A DNA stretch of 64,000 bases from Deinococcus aerophilus. Lineage in GTDB: Bacteria; Deinococcota; Deinococci; Deinococcales; Deinococcaceae. This document shows, piece after piece, positions 1 to 9,500 of the stretch. The stretch is taken from positions 62,001 through 126,000 of the forward strand of contig NZ_BMOM01000003.1 in the NCBI RefSeq assembly GCF_014647075.1, read 5' to 3'. Position 1 is the first letter of the stretch. The number at the start of each line of letters is the position of its first letter. Position numbers and translations under genes: made by a program. Below the pieces are notes generated by a model. The model worked only from the letters and a program-made list of their open reading frames with translations, was not told the origin of the DNA and did no database searches.

Positions 1-411
1 CCGGAGCGGATCTGGACGGCCAGCCTGGGCCGCCCCAACCTGGTGGTCGAGGTGGGCAGTCTCGCCGCGCTGGACGCCTTCATGCCCGACGCACAGGCAG
101 TCTCGGCACTGGGCCGCGCCACCGGCACGACCGGGCTGATCGTGTTCACGCCGGGCGGGCCCGGGCACGCGGACCTGAGCTTCCGGGCGTTTGGTCCCCT
201 GAAAGGATTTCTGGAAGACGCCGCGAGCAGCAACATGCTCGCCTGCACGGTGGGAGCGCTGGGACGGCTGGGCCGCCTGCCCGACGACACCCACCTGTTG
301 AAGGCAGCGCAGCGAAAACCGGGGCAACCTGCGCGGCTGACCGTTCAGTTTGCCGGAATGGCCGAGGGCAGCGAGGTCTGGGTGGGCGGAGCCGCCGTTC
401 CACTGAGCTGA
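1..411 (+). CDS. PhzF family protein, C-terminal part (5' end outside window)
   Basis: The frame is open from the first base of the window to a TGA, giving the last 136 residues of a longer protein. The tail has the pattern of PhzF-type isomerases/epimerases: a GRP motif near the left edge, an EDAAS segment around residue 68 that corresponds to the EDPATGSA turn of the family, and a closing VWVGGAAV strand. PhzF proteins fold as two similar halves, and this is the second half. The family includes phenazine-pathway and metabolite-repair enzymes, so the substrate cannot be told. The true start lies upstream. Confidence 0.75.
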   Translation, partial: PERIWTASLGRPNLVVEVGSLAALDAFMPDAQAVSALGRATGTTGLIVFTPGGPGHADLSFRAFGPLKGFLEDAASSNMLACTVGALGRLGRLPDDTHLLKAAQRKPGQPARLTVQFAGMAEGSEVWVGGAAVPLS

Positions 412-494
412 GCTGTCCCACTGACCTGAACTGTGCCCCACCTCTGAACAGAGGAGAACAGTTCGCCGTCACCTTGCCGGCTGCGCGCAGGCCC

Positions 495-500
495 TAAACT
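495..500 (+). promoter_or_regulatory. -10 box of leaderless rlmN promoter
   Basis: TAAACT ends 6 nt before the rlmN ATG, so transcription should start at or next to the start codon. A weak TTGCCG -35 candidate lies 15 nt upstream. No Shine-Dalgarno sequence could fit. Confidence 0.65.
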
Positions 501-506
501 ACCCGG

Positions 507-1556
507 ATGCAGCTTCTTCTCGACCTTCACCCCGATTCCTACCCGCTGGAGGGTTTCCGGCGCACCCAGTTGCTGGAATGGGTGTACGTGCAGGGGGTGG
601 GAAGCTTCGAAGCCATGACCAACCTTCCGGGGCCGGCCCGCGCTGAACTCGCGCAGCAGTATCACCTCAATCCGTTCCGCGAGATCGAGACGGTACGCAG
701 CCATGACGGCAGCGTCAAGTACCTGTTCACCCTGCACGACGGACGGCAGATGGAAGCGGTCTACATGCCGTACCTGGACCGCAAGACGGTGTGCGTGTCC
801 ACCATGGTGGGCTGCCCCGCCCGGTGTTCCTTCTGCGCCACCGGCGCGATGGGCTTCGGGCGCAACCTGACGCCCGGCGAGATCGTGGGGCAGGTGCTCG
901 CCGTGGCCGGAGGTGAGGGGCTGGCCCCCCGCGAACTGCGCAATCTGGTGTTCATGGGCATGGGCGAGGCGATGCTGAACTACGACAACACCATGCAAGC
1001 GGCCCGCATCCTGCTGCACCCGCAGGCGCTGGGCATGAGCAAACGCCGCATCACCCTGTCGACCGTGGGCATTGCGCGCGGCATTCAGCGGCTGGCCACC
1101 GAGGATGATCTGGGCCTCAAGCTGGCGATCAGCCTGCACGCTCCCGACGAGGAGACCCGCCAGCGCATCATTCCGACCGGAGCGGCCAACTCGATTGCCG
1201 AGATCATGGCGGCGGCGCGCGAGTATCAGGGAGTGACCGGGCGGCGCATCACCTTCGAATACACCATGCTGCGCGGCATCAACGACCATCCGTGGCAGGC
1301 TGAGCTGCTCGCGGACCTGCTGCGCGGGCTGGTCAGCCACGTCAACCTGATTCCCATGAATCCCTGGGATGGCTCAGGCTTCCAGAGCAGCACCGAGGCC
1401 GACATCCAGACCTTCTACGATCTGCTGGAAGCGCGCGGCGTGGACGTCAGCGTGCGCCGCTCGCGCGGCAAGGATGCGGGCGCGGCGTGCGGCCAGCTCG
1501 CGCTGAAACGGCCCGGAGCGGTGACCGGCGGCATCCCCAGCGGCGCGGCCTCCTGA
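507..1556 (+). CDS. rlmN: Dual-specificity 23S rRNA A2503 / tRNA A37 C2-methyltransferase RlmN
   Basis: This radical-SAM enzyme methylates C2 of A2503 in 23S rRNA and of A37 in some tRNAs in the cytoplasm. The radical-SAM cluster motif CxxxCxxC is at Cys103, Cys107 and Cys110, and the second catalytic cysteine is in the GAACGQL segment (Cys328) near the C-terminus. The order N-terminal helical domain, radical-SAM barrel, C-terminal Cys and the length of 349 residues are normal. The ATG at 507 is preceded by a -10 box at leaderless spacing. The gene stands alone, about 100 nt after the PhzF-like gene. Confidence 0.97.
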   Translation: MQLLLDLHPDSYPLEGFRRTQLLEWVYVQGVGSFEAMTNLPGPARAELAQQYHLNPFREIETVRSHDGSVKYLFTLHDGRQMEAVYMPYLDRKTVCVSTMVGCPARCSFCATGAMGFGRNLTPGEIVGQVLAVAGGEGLAPRELRNLVFMGMGEAMLNYDNTMQAARILLHPQALGMSKRRITLSTVGIARGIQRLATEDDLGLKLAISLHAPDEETRQRIIPTGAANSIAEIMAAAREYQGVTGRRITFEYTMLRGINDHPWQAELLADLLRGLVSHVNLIPMNPWDGSGFQSSTEADIQTFYDLLEARGVDVSVRRSRGKDAGAACGQLALKRPGAVTGGIPSGAAS

Positions 1557-1655
1557 AGAGGGTGCGGCTCCGACCCCATTTACAGTAAGGGTTCAGGAAG
1601 ACAGCGCCCGCTACCCTGGATGCGATTCTCGACCCGCATCTCAGGAGGCTTTCAG

Positions 1656-3332
1656 GTGAAGCATTACAAACGTTCCTTGCTTATCGGGCTGATGGGCCTC
1701 GCCAGCGGCAGTTCGGCCCAGACCATGATGGAGACCGTCACGTCCGTCGGCATTCAGAACACCCTGCAGTCGGCCGCCATGCCCAGCCTCAAGGTGCCGG
1801 CCCTGCCTCCGCGGCCCACGCCCGAACAGGCAGCGGGCCAGTCCGCCCAGACTCCGGCTGCGCCCACGTCCGGCAGCGTGGCGACGCCGGTCCCTACCCC
1901 GGCCCCTGCCACGCCCACCCCCCGCATGCCTGTCACTCCACTCACCGCCGAGCAGCAGGAGCGGCTGGGGCAGGCCCGCAGCGCCTTCCAGGCCGGCCAG
2001 TACGTTCCGGCCCGTGACGCCTTTGAGGCCCTGGTGGCCCAGAACTACACCAATCCCGAACCGCACTTCGGTCTGGCCCTGGCGCTGTTCGCCCTGAACA
2101 ACGACAAGGGCGCGGCCTTCGAGCTCGGGCAGTTCATGACGCTGGCCCCGGACCGCTACGAGGGACCGTACAACCTGGGCGTGCTCGCCGGCCGCCGGGG
2201 AGACCACGAGCAGGCGCTGCAACTGTATACACAGGCGGCGGGCCTGATGGCCGGGCAGGCCTCTGCTGCGGAACAGCGGCAGGTGCTTGAAGCCCTGGCC
2301 GCCGAGCAGACCCGTAAGCAGGACTACGCCGCGCTGAGCACCACCCTGGCCGCCGTCGCCGCGCTGGCCCCCAACGATCTGGAGGTGACCTACCGGCTGG
2401 CTCAGGCCCGCACGCTGGCCGGTCAGGGAACGCTGGCCCTGCCGGGCGTGTACGCGCTGCTTCAGCGCGACGGCTCGCGGCTAGACGCGGCGCTGCTCCT
2501 CGCCGACATCTATGTGGCGCAGGACCTGCCGGACCGGGCCGCGCGTGAGCTGGACGCCGCCGTGCTGCGGGCGGGCAACGGCACGGCCCGTTCGGCGCTG
2601 CTGCTGCGCAAGGCCGAGATTCTGGCGGCGGGCGGCGATACCCGCGCGGCCCTCAGCGCCGCCGAGGACGCTGCCCGTGAGGACCAGCGCAACGCCGCCG
2701 CCTTCGCCCACATCGGCGAGTGGCGGGCCGCCCGCAACGACCGCGCCGGCGCCCTGAGTGCGTACATCAGCGCCGTCAAGCTGGACCCCAAAAATGCCGG
2801 GTACCGCACCGATCTGGCCGCCGTGCGCCTGAACCTGGGCCGCTACGCCGAGGCCGCCAACGACACACTGCTCACCCTCAAACTGCGCCCGGACGAGACC
2901 ATCCTGACCCGCGCGCTGTTCATCCAGGGGGTGGCGGCCTACCGCCAGGGCCAGTACGCCCGCGCCGTCACCGCCCTGAAATCCAGCCAGACCCGCCGTC
3001 CCGACGCCGAGACTGCCCTGTGGCTGGGCCTCAGCGCCTATGCCCGCCAGGACTACCCGGCGGCGGCCGACGCCCTGACCGAGAGCGTCCGGCTGAGCCC
3101 CACGCCCACCGCCCGCCTGAACCTGGCCTCGGCCCTGCTTGCCAGCGCCCGTTACCCGGAAGCCGAGGCCGTGCTGCGCGGTCTGGTTACCGAGGACCCC
3201 AAGGCGGCCGAGGCGTGGTACATGCTTGGTCTGGCCCAGCGCTCGCAGCGGCATGAGGAGGATGCCCGGCAGTCCCTGAAAACCGCGGCCAACCTGGGCA
3301 GCTCCAAGGCCAGGGAAGCACTCAAACAGTAG
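1656..3332 (+). CDS. Secreted tetratricopeptide-repeat protein
   Basis: I chose the GTG at 1656 because an AGGAGG Shine-Dalgarno sits 7 nt upstream and translation from there begins with a signal peptide (KHYKRSLLIGLMGLASGSSAQ). An ATG at 1620 in frame lacks such a site. After a Pro/Thr/Ala-rich linker (to about residue 100) the rest is a chain of TPR-type helical repeats, several clearly visible (for example AAAFAHIGEWRAARNDRAGA and AEAWYMLGLAQRSQRHEEDA). It is probably exported and acts as a protein-interaction scaffold in the envelope. The partner is unknown. A GC-rich hairpin follows the stop. Confidence 0.85.
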   Translation: MKHYKRSLLIGLMGLASGSSAQTMMETVTSVGIQNTLQSAAMPSLKVPALPPRPTPEQAAGQSAQTPAAPTSGSVATPVPTPAPATPTPRMPVTPLTAEQQERLGQARSAFQAGQYVPARDAFEALVAQNYTNPEPHFGLALALFALNNDKGAAFELGQFMTLAPDRYEGPYNLGVLAGRRGDHEQALQLYTQAAGLMAGQASAAEQRQVLEALAAEQTRKQDYAALSTTLAAVAALAPNDLEVTYRLAQARTLAGQGTLALPGVYALLQRDGSRLDAALLLADIYVAQDLPDRAARELDAAVLRAGNGTARSALLLRKAEILAAGGDTRAALSAAEDAAREDQRNAAAFAHIGEWRAARNDRAGALSAYISAVKLDPKNAGYRTDLAAVRLNLGRYAEAANDTLLTLKLRPDETILTRALFIQGVAAYRQGQYARAVTALKSSQTRRPDAETALWLGLSAYARQDYPAAADALTESVRLSPTPTARLNLASALLASARYPEAEAVLRGLVTEDPKAAEAWYMLGLAQRSQRHEEDARQSLKTAANLGSSKAREALKQ

Positions 3333-3566
3333 CTGGTCTGTATATGGGTGGCGGGGTATCAATGCCCCGCCGCCCGCTGTCGTCTGCATTTAGCCTGAGG
3401 CCACCGCCCACCCACGGGAAAGCCACTCACAGGAAAGGCAGACGCTCTGTCCCCCGCTCATACGCTTTTTTGTAAGCTGAAGCGCGGCATTCTGCAGGGT
3501 CCCCGTGTAGCGGGGCCGGCCACCATTTTCAGGGGGCGCGGATGCCGGACTTTTCAGGAGGGTTTT
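3333..3566. other. Intergenic region between TPR gene and SPOR operon
   Basis: It holds the hairpin at 3350-3371 and a second 5-bp CCCCG/CGGGG hairpin at 3501-3515. No convincing open frame is seen on either strand. Promoter elements for the downstream genes must lie here but none matches the leaderless pattern. Confidence 0.5.
3350..3371 (+). terminator. Hairpin terminator candidate after the TPR gene
   Basis: A 7-bp perfect GGCGGGG/CCCCGCC stem with an 8-nt loop begins 18 nt after the TPR stop codon. It has no T-tract, which is common in high-GC genomes. Confidence 0.55.
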
Positions 3567-3722
3567 ATGCGGGCAAACACACCGGGCCAGGGCCTTTTCA
3601 ATCGGGCCGCAGACAGCACAGGCGGCATTCAACGGAGCGCAACACACGGCCGGAGCCTTCTGCCGGCACAGCAACGCACTGTCCAGACGACGGCTCCTTA
3701 TGCCTCACGGAGTGGCCGATGA
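3567..3722 (+). CDS. Possible 51-residue protein overlapping the SPOR gene
   Basis: The ATG follows one of the best Shine-Dalgarno sequences in the window (CAGGAGGG, 4 nt spacer). The frame ends with a TGA that shares bases with the ATG of the SPOR-domain gene (ATGA overlap), the arrangement typical of translational coupling. The product is hydrophilic, rich in Arg, Ser, Thr and Gln, with no signal peptide or membrane segment. Third-position GC is only about 60 percent, lower than in neighbouring genes, so it may be a coupling leader rather than a functional protein. Confidence 0.45.
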   Translation: MRANTPGQGLFNRAADSTGGIQRSATHGRSLLPAQQRTVQTTAPYASRSGR

Positions 3723-4870
3723 GCAAACCGGCCTCTTCTCCCCGCCGCTGGCCCGACCTGCTGATTGCGGTATTGGTGGTGGTTCTGCTCGGCGGCTTTG
3801 CGGCCCTGCTGCTGCAACAAAACCGCTTGGCCACGGCCAGCCCGCCTGCCGTGCCCACGGCCCCCGGCACGACCGGAGACACCTCCCCGGCTGCGGACAC
3901 CACCGCGACCGCCCCGCTGCCAGATGCGGCAACCCCGGACACCACGGCCTCCGAACCGGCGGCTGCCGACACCACCGCTCCTGACACCGCCAGTGTTCCG
4001 GCAGCTCCCACGATCACCCCCGCCGCGCCCAGCACGGCCCAGACGCCGGACAGCGCGGCTCCCGCGCCGAGCGCCACGTCCGGTGGCGAGACGGCCAGCG
4101 ACGTCACGCTGGCTCCCGCACCGGCGCCAGACACCGCCGGAACCACGGAAGCTCCCGTGATCACCGCCACGCCGGTGGTCCCCGAGGCGGCTGCGACGGA
4201 TACCCCCGCCGCCGACACGACCAGCACCGACGCGACGGCTGCCGACGGTCAGACTCCGGCCAGCGATACCACCACCGCCGCGCCTGCTCCCCGCAGCGGC
4301 GGCGCCGTGGCCACCAGCGAAAGCCGGGTCCCGCTGCGCAGCGATTACCGCATCAGCCTGGGCACCTTCGGCAGCGAGGGCACTGCCCTCAGCCGCACGG
4401 CTCCGGTCAGCTCGCTGGGATACACGGTCTATCCCATTGACGTGGGTGAACAGGTGGTGGCGCAGATTGGCCCCTTCGCCGACGAGGCCACCGCCCGGCA
4501 GGCGCTCAGCGACGTGCAGCGGGCGTATCCCGGCGCGCTGCTGTACCCGCCGCGCAACCGTCCGGCCAGCAGCACGCCGGCCCCCACTGCCACCCCAGCG
4601 CCGGCGACCTCCACTCCTTCCACCCCGGTGCCCGCTGCGGCGGCCCCAGCCCCCAACGGTCCGGTCTACCTGCAGGTCGGGGCCTTCGACCGGGTCGAGA
4701 GCGCGCAGAAGCTGGTCGAGCAGCTGCGTGACCTGGGCTACGTGCCCACCGTGAACGCCCCCGAGGGACGTAAGGTGACGGTGGCGGTAGGGCCCTACAC
4801 CGGCGACGCCCTCACCCGCACCGAGAACCGGCTGGACGCCAACAACCTGGATCACTTCCGGGTGCGCTGA
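3719..4870 (+). CDS. Membrane-anchored protein with two SPOR domains
   Basis: The start at 3719 is supported by a CGGAG site 6 nt upstream and by the N-terminus it gives: a short basic segment, then one transmembrane helix (LLIAVLVVVLLGGFAALLL). Residues about 40-195 are a low-complexity Ala/Pro/Thr linker. Two SPOR-type modules follow, one at about 205-275 (YRISLGTFGSEG) and one at the C-terminus (PVYLQVGAFDRVESA). SPOR domains bind denuded peptidoglycan at division sites, so the protein probably sits in the cell membrane with SPOR domains outside. The stop overlaps the rex start by one base (TGATG), which indicates one operon. Confidence 0.88.
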   Translation: MSKPASSPRRWPDLLIAVLVVVLLGGFAALLLQQNRLATASPPAVPTAPGTTGDTSPAADTTATAPLPDAATPDTTASEPAAADTTAPDTASVPAAPTITPAAPSTAQTPDSAAPAPSATSGGETASDVTLAPAPAPDTAGTTEAPVITATPVVPEAAATDTPAADTTSTDATAADGQTPASDTTTAAPAPRSGGAVATSESRVPLRSDYRISLGTFGSEGTALSRTAPVSSLGYTVYPIDVGEQVVAQIGPFADEATARQALSDVQRAYPGALLYPPRNRPASSTPAPTATPAPATSTPSTPVPAAAAPAPNGPVYLQVGAFDRVESAQKLVEQLRDLGYVPTVNAPEGRKVTVAVGPYTGDALTRTENRLDANNLDHFRVR

Positions 4871-5583
4871 TGTCCGAGATCCCCACCGCCGCCATCAGCC
4901 GGCTGGTCACCTACCTGCGCATTCTGGAACAGCTTGAAGGGCAGGAGATCGCCCGCACCAGCAGCACCGATCTGGCCGAGCGCGCGGGGGTAAGCGCCTT
5001 CCAGGTCCGCAAGGATCTGGCTTATTTTGGGCGCTTCGGAACGCGGGGCATGGGGTACACCGTGGCCCTGCTCAAGCGGGAACTGGTGCGTGTGCTGGGC
5101 CTCAACCAGACCTGGAACGTCGTCATCGTCGGCGTGGGCCGGCTGGGACAGGCCATCGCCAACTATCCGGGGGCCAGCGATTACCAGTTTCAGTACGTGG
5201 GCCTGTTCGATGTCAGTCCCGAGCTGGTGGGGCGGCAGGTGCGGCAATTGACGGTGCGCCACATAGACGAGCTCAAGGACTTCGTGCGGGACAACAAGGT
5301 GGACATGGGGTTTCTGGCCGTGCCACCCGAGCGTGCCCAGGACGCCGCGCAGGCGCTGGTGGACGCCGGGGTACGCGGCATCCTGAACTTTGCTCCGGTG
5401 GTCATCGGGCCGCGTCTGCCCGAAGGCCGCCCCTCTGAGGGCAGTGGACAGCAAGAAATTGGTGATGAATGGCGTGCTGTAATCGTCGAGAACGTCGATT
5501 TCCTGGCTGGGATGAAGCGGCTCGCCTTCTACATCCGCAATCCCCTCTTGAAAGACCCCACTGGTCCAGAAACCCCCGCTTAG
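4870..5583 (+). CDS. rex: Redox-sensing transcriptional repressor Rex
   Basis: Rex is a DNA-binding repressor that reads the NADH/NAD+ ratio. Residues 1-75 form the winged helix, with the conserved AYFGRFGTRGMGY segment (51-63). The NAD-binding Rossmann domain starts with VGVGRLG (87-93), and the domain-swapped tail VENVDFLAGMKRLAFYI is near the C-terminus. The length, 237, is slightly above usual because of an insertion before VENVDF (EGRPSEGSGQQEIG...). It overlaps the SPOR gene by one base. The last part of the gene (5449-5532) has a diverged second copy at 5768-5851. Confidence 0.95.
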   Translation: MSEIPTAAISRLVTYLRILEQLEGQEIARTSSTDLAERAGVSAFQVRKDLAYFGRFGTRGMGYTVALLKRELVRVLGLNQTWNVVIVGVGRLGQAIANYPGASDYQFQYVGLFDVSPELVGRQVRQLTVRHIDELKDFVRDNKVDMGFLAVPPERAQDAAQALVDAGVRGILNFAPVVIGPRLPEGRPSEGSGQQEIGDEWRAVIVENVDFLAGMKRLAFYIRNPLLKDPTGPETPA

Positions 5584-5665
5584 GCAAGCAAGCACCTCAA
5601 TTCCTCGGTGTTTGTCTGCAAGGTGATGCTCCCCTTCCAGCCGTACATCTTTGCAACACCCAGAA

Positions 5666-5703
5666 CGCCGCACCCCTCCTGTCTGCAATCAGGGCGTGCG
5701 GCG
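5666..5703. terminator. Hairpin after rex, possible terminator
   Basis: CGCCGCAC and GTGCGGCG form an 8-bp perfect stem around a 22-nt spacer that can extend the pairing. It lies 83 nt after the rex stop and is followed by TCCTTAT. Confidence 0.5.
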
Positions 5704-5767
5704 TCCTTATACGTTCCTCGGGCAATGGTCGGTTTCAGGCTGGAGCCGCTTGGCTGATGCGAACTTT

Positions 5768-5851
5768 CAGCAAGAAAGTGGTAATGAATGCCGTGCTGTA
5801 ATCGCCGGGAACGTCGGTTTTCTGGCCAGCACAAAGCAGCTGGCCTTCTAC
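5768..5851 (+). pseudogene. Decayed duplicate of the rex 3' end
   Basis: These 84 bases align without gaps to 5449-5532 in rex with 14 mismatches (about 83 percent identity). Translated in the matching frame it reads AVIAGNVGFLASTKQLAFY against AVIVENVDFLAGMKRLAFY in Rex, and weaker similarity continues past the aligned block (SVKDPS against LLKDPT). Most differences change amino acids, which fits a non-functional copy. No start codon or upstream part of rex is present. It could come from a tandem duplication or from integration of DNA into the 3' end of rex. Confidence 0.85.
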
Positions 5852-5894
5852 AGGCTCCACTGTTCAGTGAAAGATCCGTCCCGGAGGACCCCGC

Positions 5895-6545
5895 ATGAAG
5901 AAACTCTCCCTACTCGCCCTCCCCCTTATTCTTGCAGCGTGCGGTGAAACCGGTGTGAATGTCGGTCAGGGCTTCGGCATGACGGCCGCTCTGAATGGCA
6001 CTGAAGTCAGTGCCGACGTCGTCAACGTCTATTCGAAAAATGCTGACGGAACACGCGGCGCGTACGTAGGCAGTGAGGTCAAGGCATACAAGTCTACTCA
6101 GGGCAACCTGAACTTCCAGGTGCAGGCCGCCAGCCTGGGACTGACGATCACCTCGGCCAAGATCGTGTACACGGATGCATCCGGTACTCCATTTGCCGCA
6201 CCATCCAACGTCTTCAACATCTCTATGATCCTTAAAGTTCCCGAAGGGTACGTCTGCCCCAGTAACGCTGCAAGCTGCACCTACACCGATAAAACAGCCA
6301 CGCCAGTCACGTTTGGCGAGCCGGGTGCAAACCTGTATCTGCTAAGCGAACAGGCCGCTATTGCTGCCGCTGACAGCTGCGTGGATGGCTCCGCGGCCCT
6401 TGCGCCCGGTCAGGGGGGCTGTGCTGAAGTCCGCATGAACATCACCCTGAGCGGCCAGGACACCCTCGGCACCATCCGTACCGTCACCATTCCCCAGGCA
6501 CAGGTCCGCGTTTACATCGCCACCGTTACCGAAGAGGTCCGCTGA
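5895..6545 (+). CDS. Small putative lipoprotein
   Basis: The 216-residue product starts with a lipoprotein signal peptide (MKKLSLLALPLILAAC, lipobox LAAC, Cys16). A CCGGAGG ribosome-binding site lies 8 nt before the ATG. The mature part looks beta-rich with two possible disulfide pairs (Cys in YVCPSNAASC, DSCVDG and GGCAEV). I do not recognise a family. The stop is followed immediately by the ATG of the giant Ig-repeat lipoprotein, so both are very likely co-translated and may work together on the cell surface. Third-position GC is lower than in the surrounding chromosome. Confidence 0.8.
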   Translation: MKKLSLLALPLILAACGETGVNVGQGFGMTAALNGTEVSADVVNVYSKNADGTRGAYVGSEVKAYKSTQGNLNFQVQAASLGLTITSAKIVYTDASGTPFAAPSNVFNISMILKVPEGYVCPSNAASCTYTDKTATPVTFGEPGANLYLLSEQAAIAAADSCVDGSAALAPGQGGCAEVRMNITLSGQDTLGTIRTVTIPQAQVRVYIATVTEEVR

Positions 6546-9500
6546 ATGAAAATTGTTCCCCGCAACCCCATTCTTCTCCTTCTGACCGGAACCCTCGTCG
6601 CCTGTGGTGGCGGCAGCACCCCCAGCACCCCTGGGAACAACGCGCCCACTGTGAATATTAAGGCCGGTGGCCGCGCCATTACCCCTGATACCTATCTGCC
6701 CAGCCGCGGCCGCCTGGACGTCAGCGTCTCCGACCCGGATATCGGCGGCAGCATCAAGAAGGTCAGCTATTCCATTGACAATGGTGCCAAGATCGAATTG
6801 ACCCCTGCGGCGTCCATTACACTCCCTCTTCCGGCCCTGACCGGCGGACAGCATGAGGTGGCCGTGGAAGCCACGGACAACGCCGGCGCCGTGACGACCA
6901 TTAAGGCCCCCTTCCTCATTGACGCAGCCGCACCCACCCTGAACACCATGAATCTGAACGGCCAAGTTGCTGCAGAGACCGCCACCTTGACCGTCGGTGA
7001 CGCCGCTCTGCTCAGCGTTACGGCGCAGGATACCCGCGGCGATACCGAGAATACCCCCGGTCCCGTGATCATCCGTGTGCTGGAAAGTGGCACGCTCGTC
7101 AAATCCGTCAGTGGCAGCACCATGACAGTGGACCTGACCAAAGCGCCCAGCAACACGGCCCGCACTGCCGGAACTGTAATCTTCACCGTTGAAGCGCAAG
7201 ACAGCGTAGGCTTCGTGACCAGCCGCAACATTGCCGTGACCTTCAATGCCGCCAGCACTGGCGACAACGGAGGCGTGACCGCGCCCACCTTCACGTGGCT
7301 GAGCCCCGCCAGCGACTTCGTGAAAGGAGGTGGCAGCGTCACTCTGCGGGCCACCGCCACCCGCAACGGCCAGGACCTGAGCAGCCAGATCATCTACACC
7401 GCCACCTGCGGCACCATCGCTGGGAACATCTGGACCCTGGGGGCCGACTGCGCCGATGGCAGCAAGCAGAGCGTCACCGCCACCGTCACCGACGGCGGCC
7501 GCAGCTTCAGCAGCCCTGCCAAGGTCATCACGGTGGACGCCAGCGACCCCACCGTGCAGATCATCAGCCCCCAGCAGGGCCAGAGCTTCACGCAGAATCC
7601 CATCAAGATCAGCGTCACCGGTACCGACGCCGTCAGCGGATTGGACCGCATTCTCGTGGAAGCGAGCAAGGACGGCATCAGCTACACGCAGGTGGGGGTC
7701 GTCACGGCGGCCAGCGGCGACGTTACCTGGGCCCCCATGAGCGGCACGTACACCCTGCGCGCCACCGCTACCGACAAGACCGGCCGCACCAGCACCACCA
7801 CCCTGAGCGGCATCAAGGTCAACCTGACCAGCAGTGACGCGACACCCCCCACCGGGAATATCAATGCTCCTGCTGGCGACATCAAAGGCCAAGTTGCGCT
7901 GACGGTGACGGCCTTCGACACCACGACCGTCACAGATGCGGCCAGTGGCGTTGCCACGGTTAGCCTGTACATTGATGGTCTGCTGAGCGGAACCCAGACC
8001 ACCGGGGTAAACAGGACATACACTTTCCCGACCGACACCACCAAGCTCAGCGAAGGGAATCACGTGGTCAAGGCAGTGATCACCGATAACGCCGGGAACA
8101 CGTTCACGACCTCCGAAGCGATTGTACGCGTGAACAACGCTGCCCCCACCGTCACCATCAGCAACCCCGCCAATGGCGCGCTGCTGGGCAGCACCAGCGA
8201 CGCTACCGTGAAAGCAACGGCAACCGACACGACTCCCAGCGACACCGTCACACGGGAGTACAGCGTTGACGGCAGCGCATTCACGGCCACCGTGCCCACC
8301 CTGCCCAAGACGGACGGCACACACACTGTCACGGTGCGCGCCACCGACACAGCTGGCAACACCGGCACCGCCACCTCCACCTACACGTACGACGGCACCG
8401 CCCCGACCGTGCAGATCACCAGCCCCACCCAGGGCCAGATGTTCACCAGCACCCCGGTGACCATCAACGTGATCGGCCAGGACAGTGGCACTGGCGTCGC
8501 CAGCGTCAAGGTGTACGCGAACGACGGCAGTGGCGAAGAACTGATTGGTACGCTCGGCGGAAACGGCAGCGTCACCTGGTTCCCCCGCAAGACGGACGGT
8601 ACCCCTTACATCATCACAGCGCGAGCCACCGACCGGGCCGGTAACGCCAGCGCCGACGCAACTGTGAGCGGCGTAAAGGTTCAGACGGCGAGCACCGTGA
8701 CCATCGCCAACGATCCGAGCATCACGGTGCCCAGCGCGAATCCCAAGGGCGCCAAGTTCACCGATTCCGGCCTTGCCTACGTTCGCGGTCCTCTGGTGGT
8801 CAGCGCCACGGCCACCACCACCGCCCCCAGCTTCAGTCTGGCTGACCTGCAGGTTGACGGTCAGACGCGCAGCAGTCTCACGGCACCTGCTGCTCAGCCG
8901 ACATTCAACTTCGACTTCGACACGTTGAACGAGGGCCTGCACGACGTCGGTGTTCGCTTCACTGACTCGCTGGGCACGGTGGGTATTGCCAAAACCACCG
9001 TGTTCGTCGACAAGACCGCGCCCGTCATCACCTGGAATACCCCCAGCCTGACAAAGGCAGCCGTCGACCTGAACGCCACGGCAATTGACGCCGCCTCAAG
9101 CGCCAATGTGACCATCCCAGTCACGTATAGCGAGAACGGGAAATCCGTCGCAGGCCCGATTACCGGCGACGGTCAGCACACTGTGACTGCCAACGCTGTC
9201 GATAACGTCGGCAACGTCGGCACCCGCACCGTGACCTTCACGATCGACTCCACAGACCCGGATATCGTTCCAGCCCTCCCGGATGACCAGACCAATCCAC
9301 AGCAGTTCACCACTGCGCCCATCACGTTGGCGGCCACGGCTACGGACGCAACCACCAGCGTCACGAGCATCGAGGTGCTCGTGGGCTTGCAGGGCCAGAC
9401 ACTCACGACCCTCGGTCGGCAGAACGGATCTTCATACAGCGCCGTGTTCACCCCATCAGTCGCTGGCGACTACACCGTGCAGTACATCGCCCGTGACGCA

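Larger units (their letters stand above)
5584..5894. other. Intergenic region with rex-tail relic
   Basis: This stretch has lower GC than its surroundings. It contains a hairpin (5666-5703) and a degraded copy of the rex 3' end (5768-5851). A CCGGAGG ribosome-binding site for the following lipoprotein gene lies at its right edge. I see no intact gene. Confidence 0.7.

Noticed and set aside
5584..5894. Attachment site of an integrative element
   Set aside because: The duplicated rex end suggests it, but there is no integrase gene, and the two copies are only about 235 bp apart; kept only as one explanation of the duplication.
6342..8942. Long minus-strand frame opposite the Ig-repeat lipoprotein
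   Set aside because: Translation is Gly/Ala/Val-rich without motifs, while the plus strand has signal peptides and repeated Ig modules.
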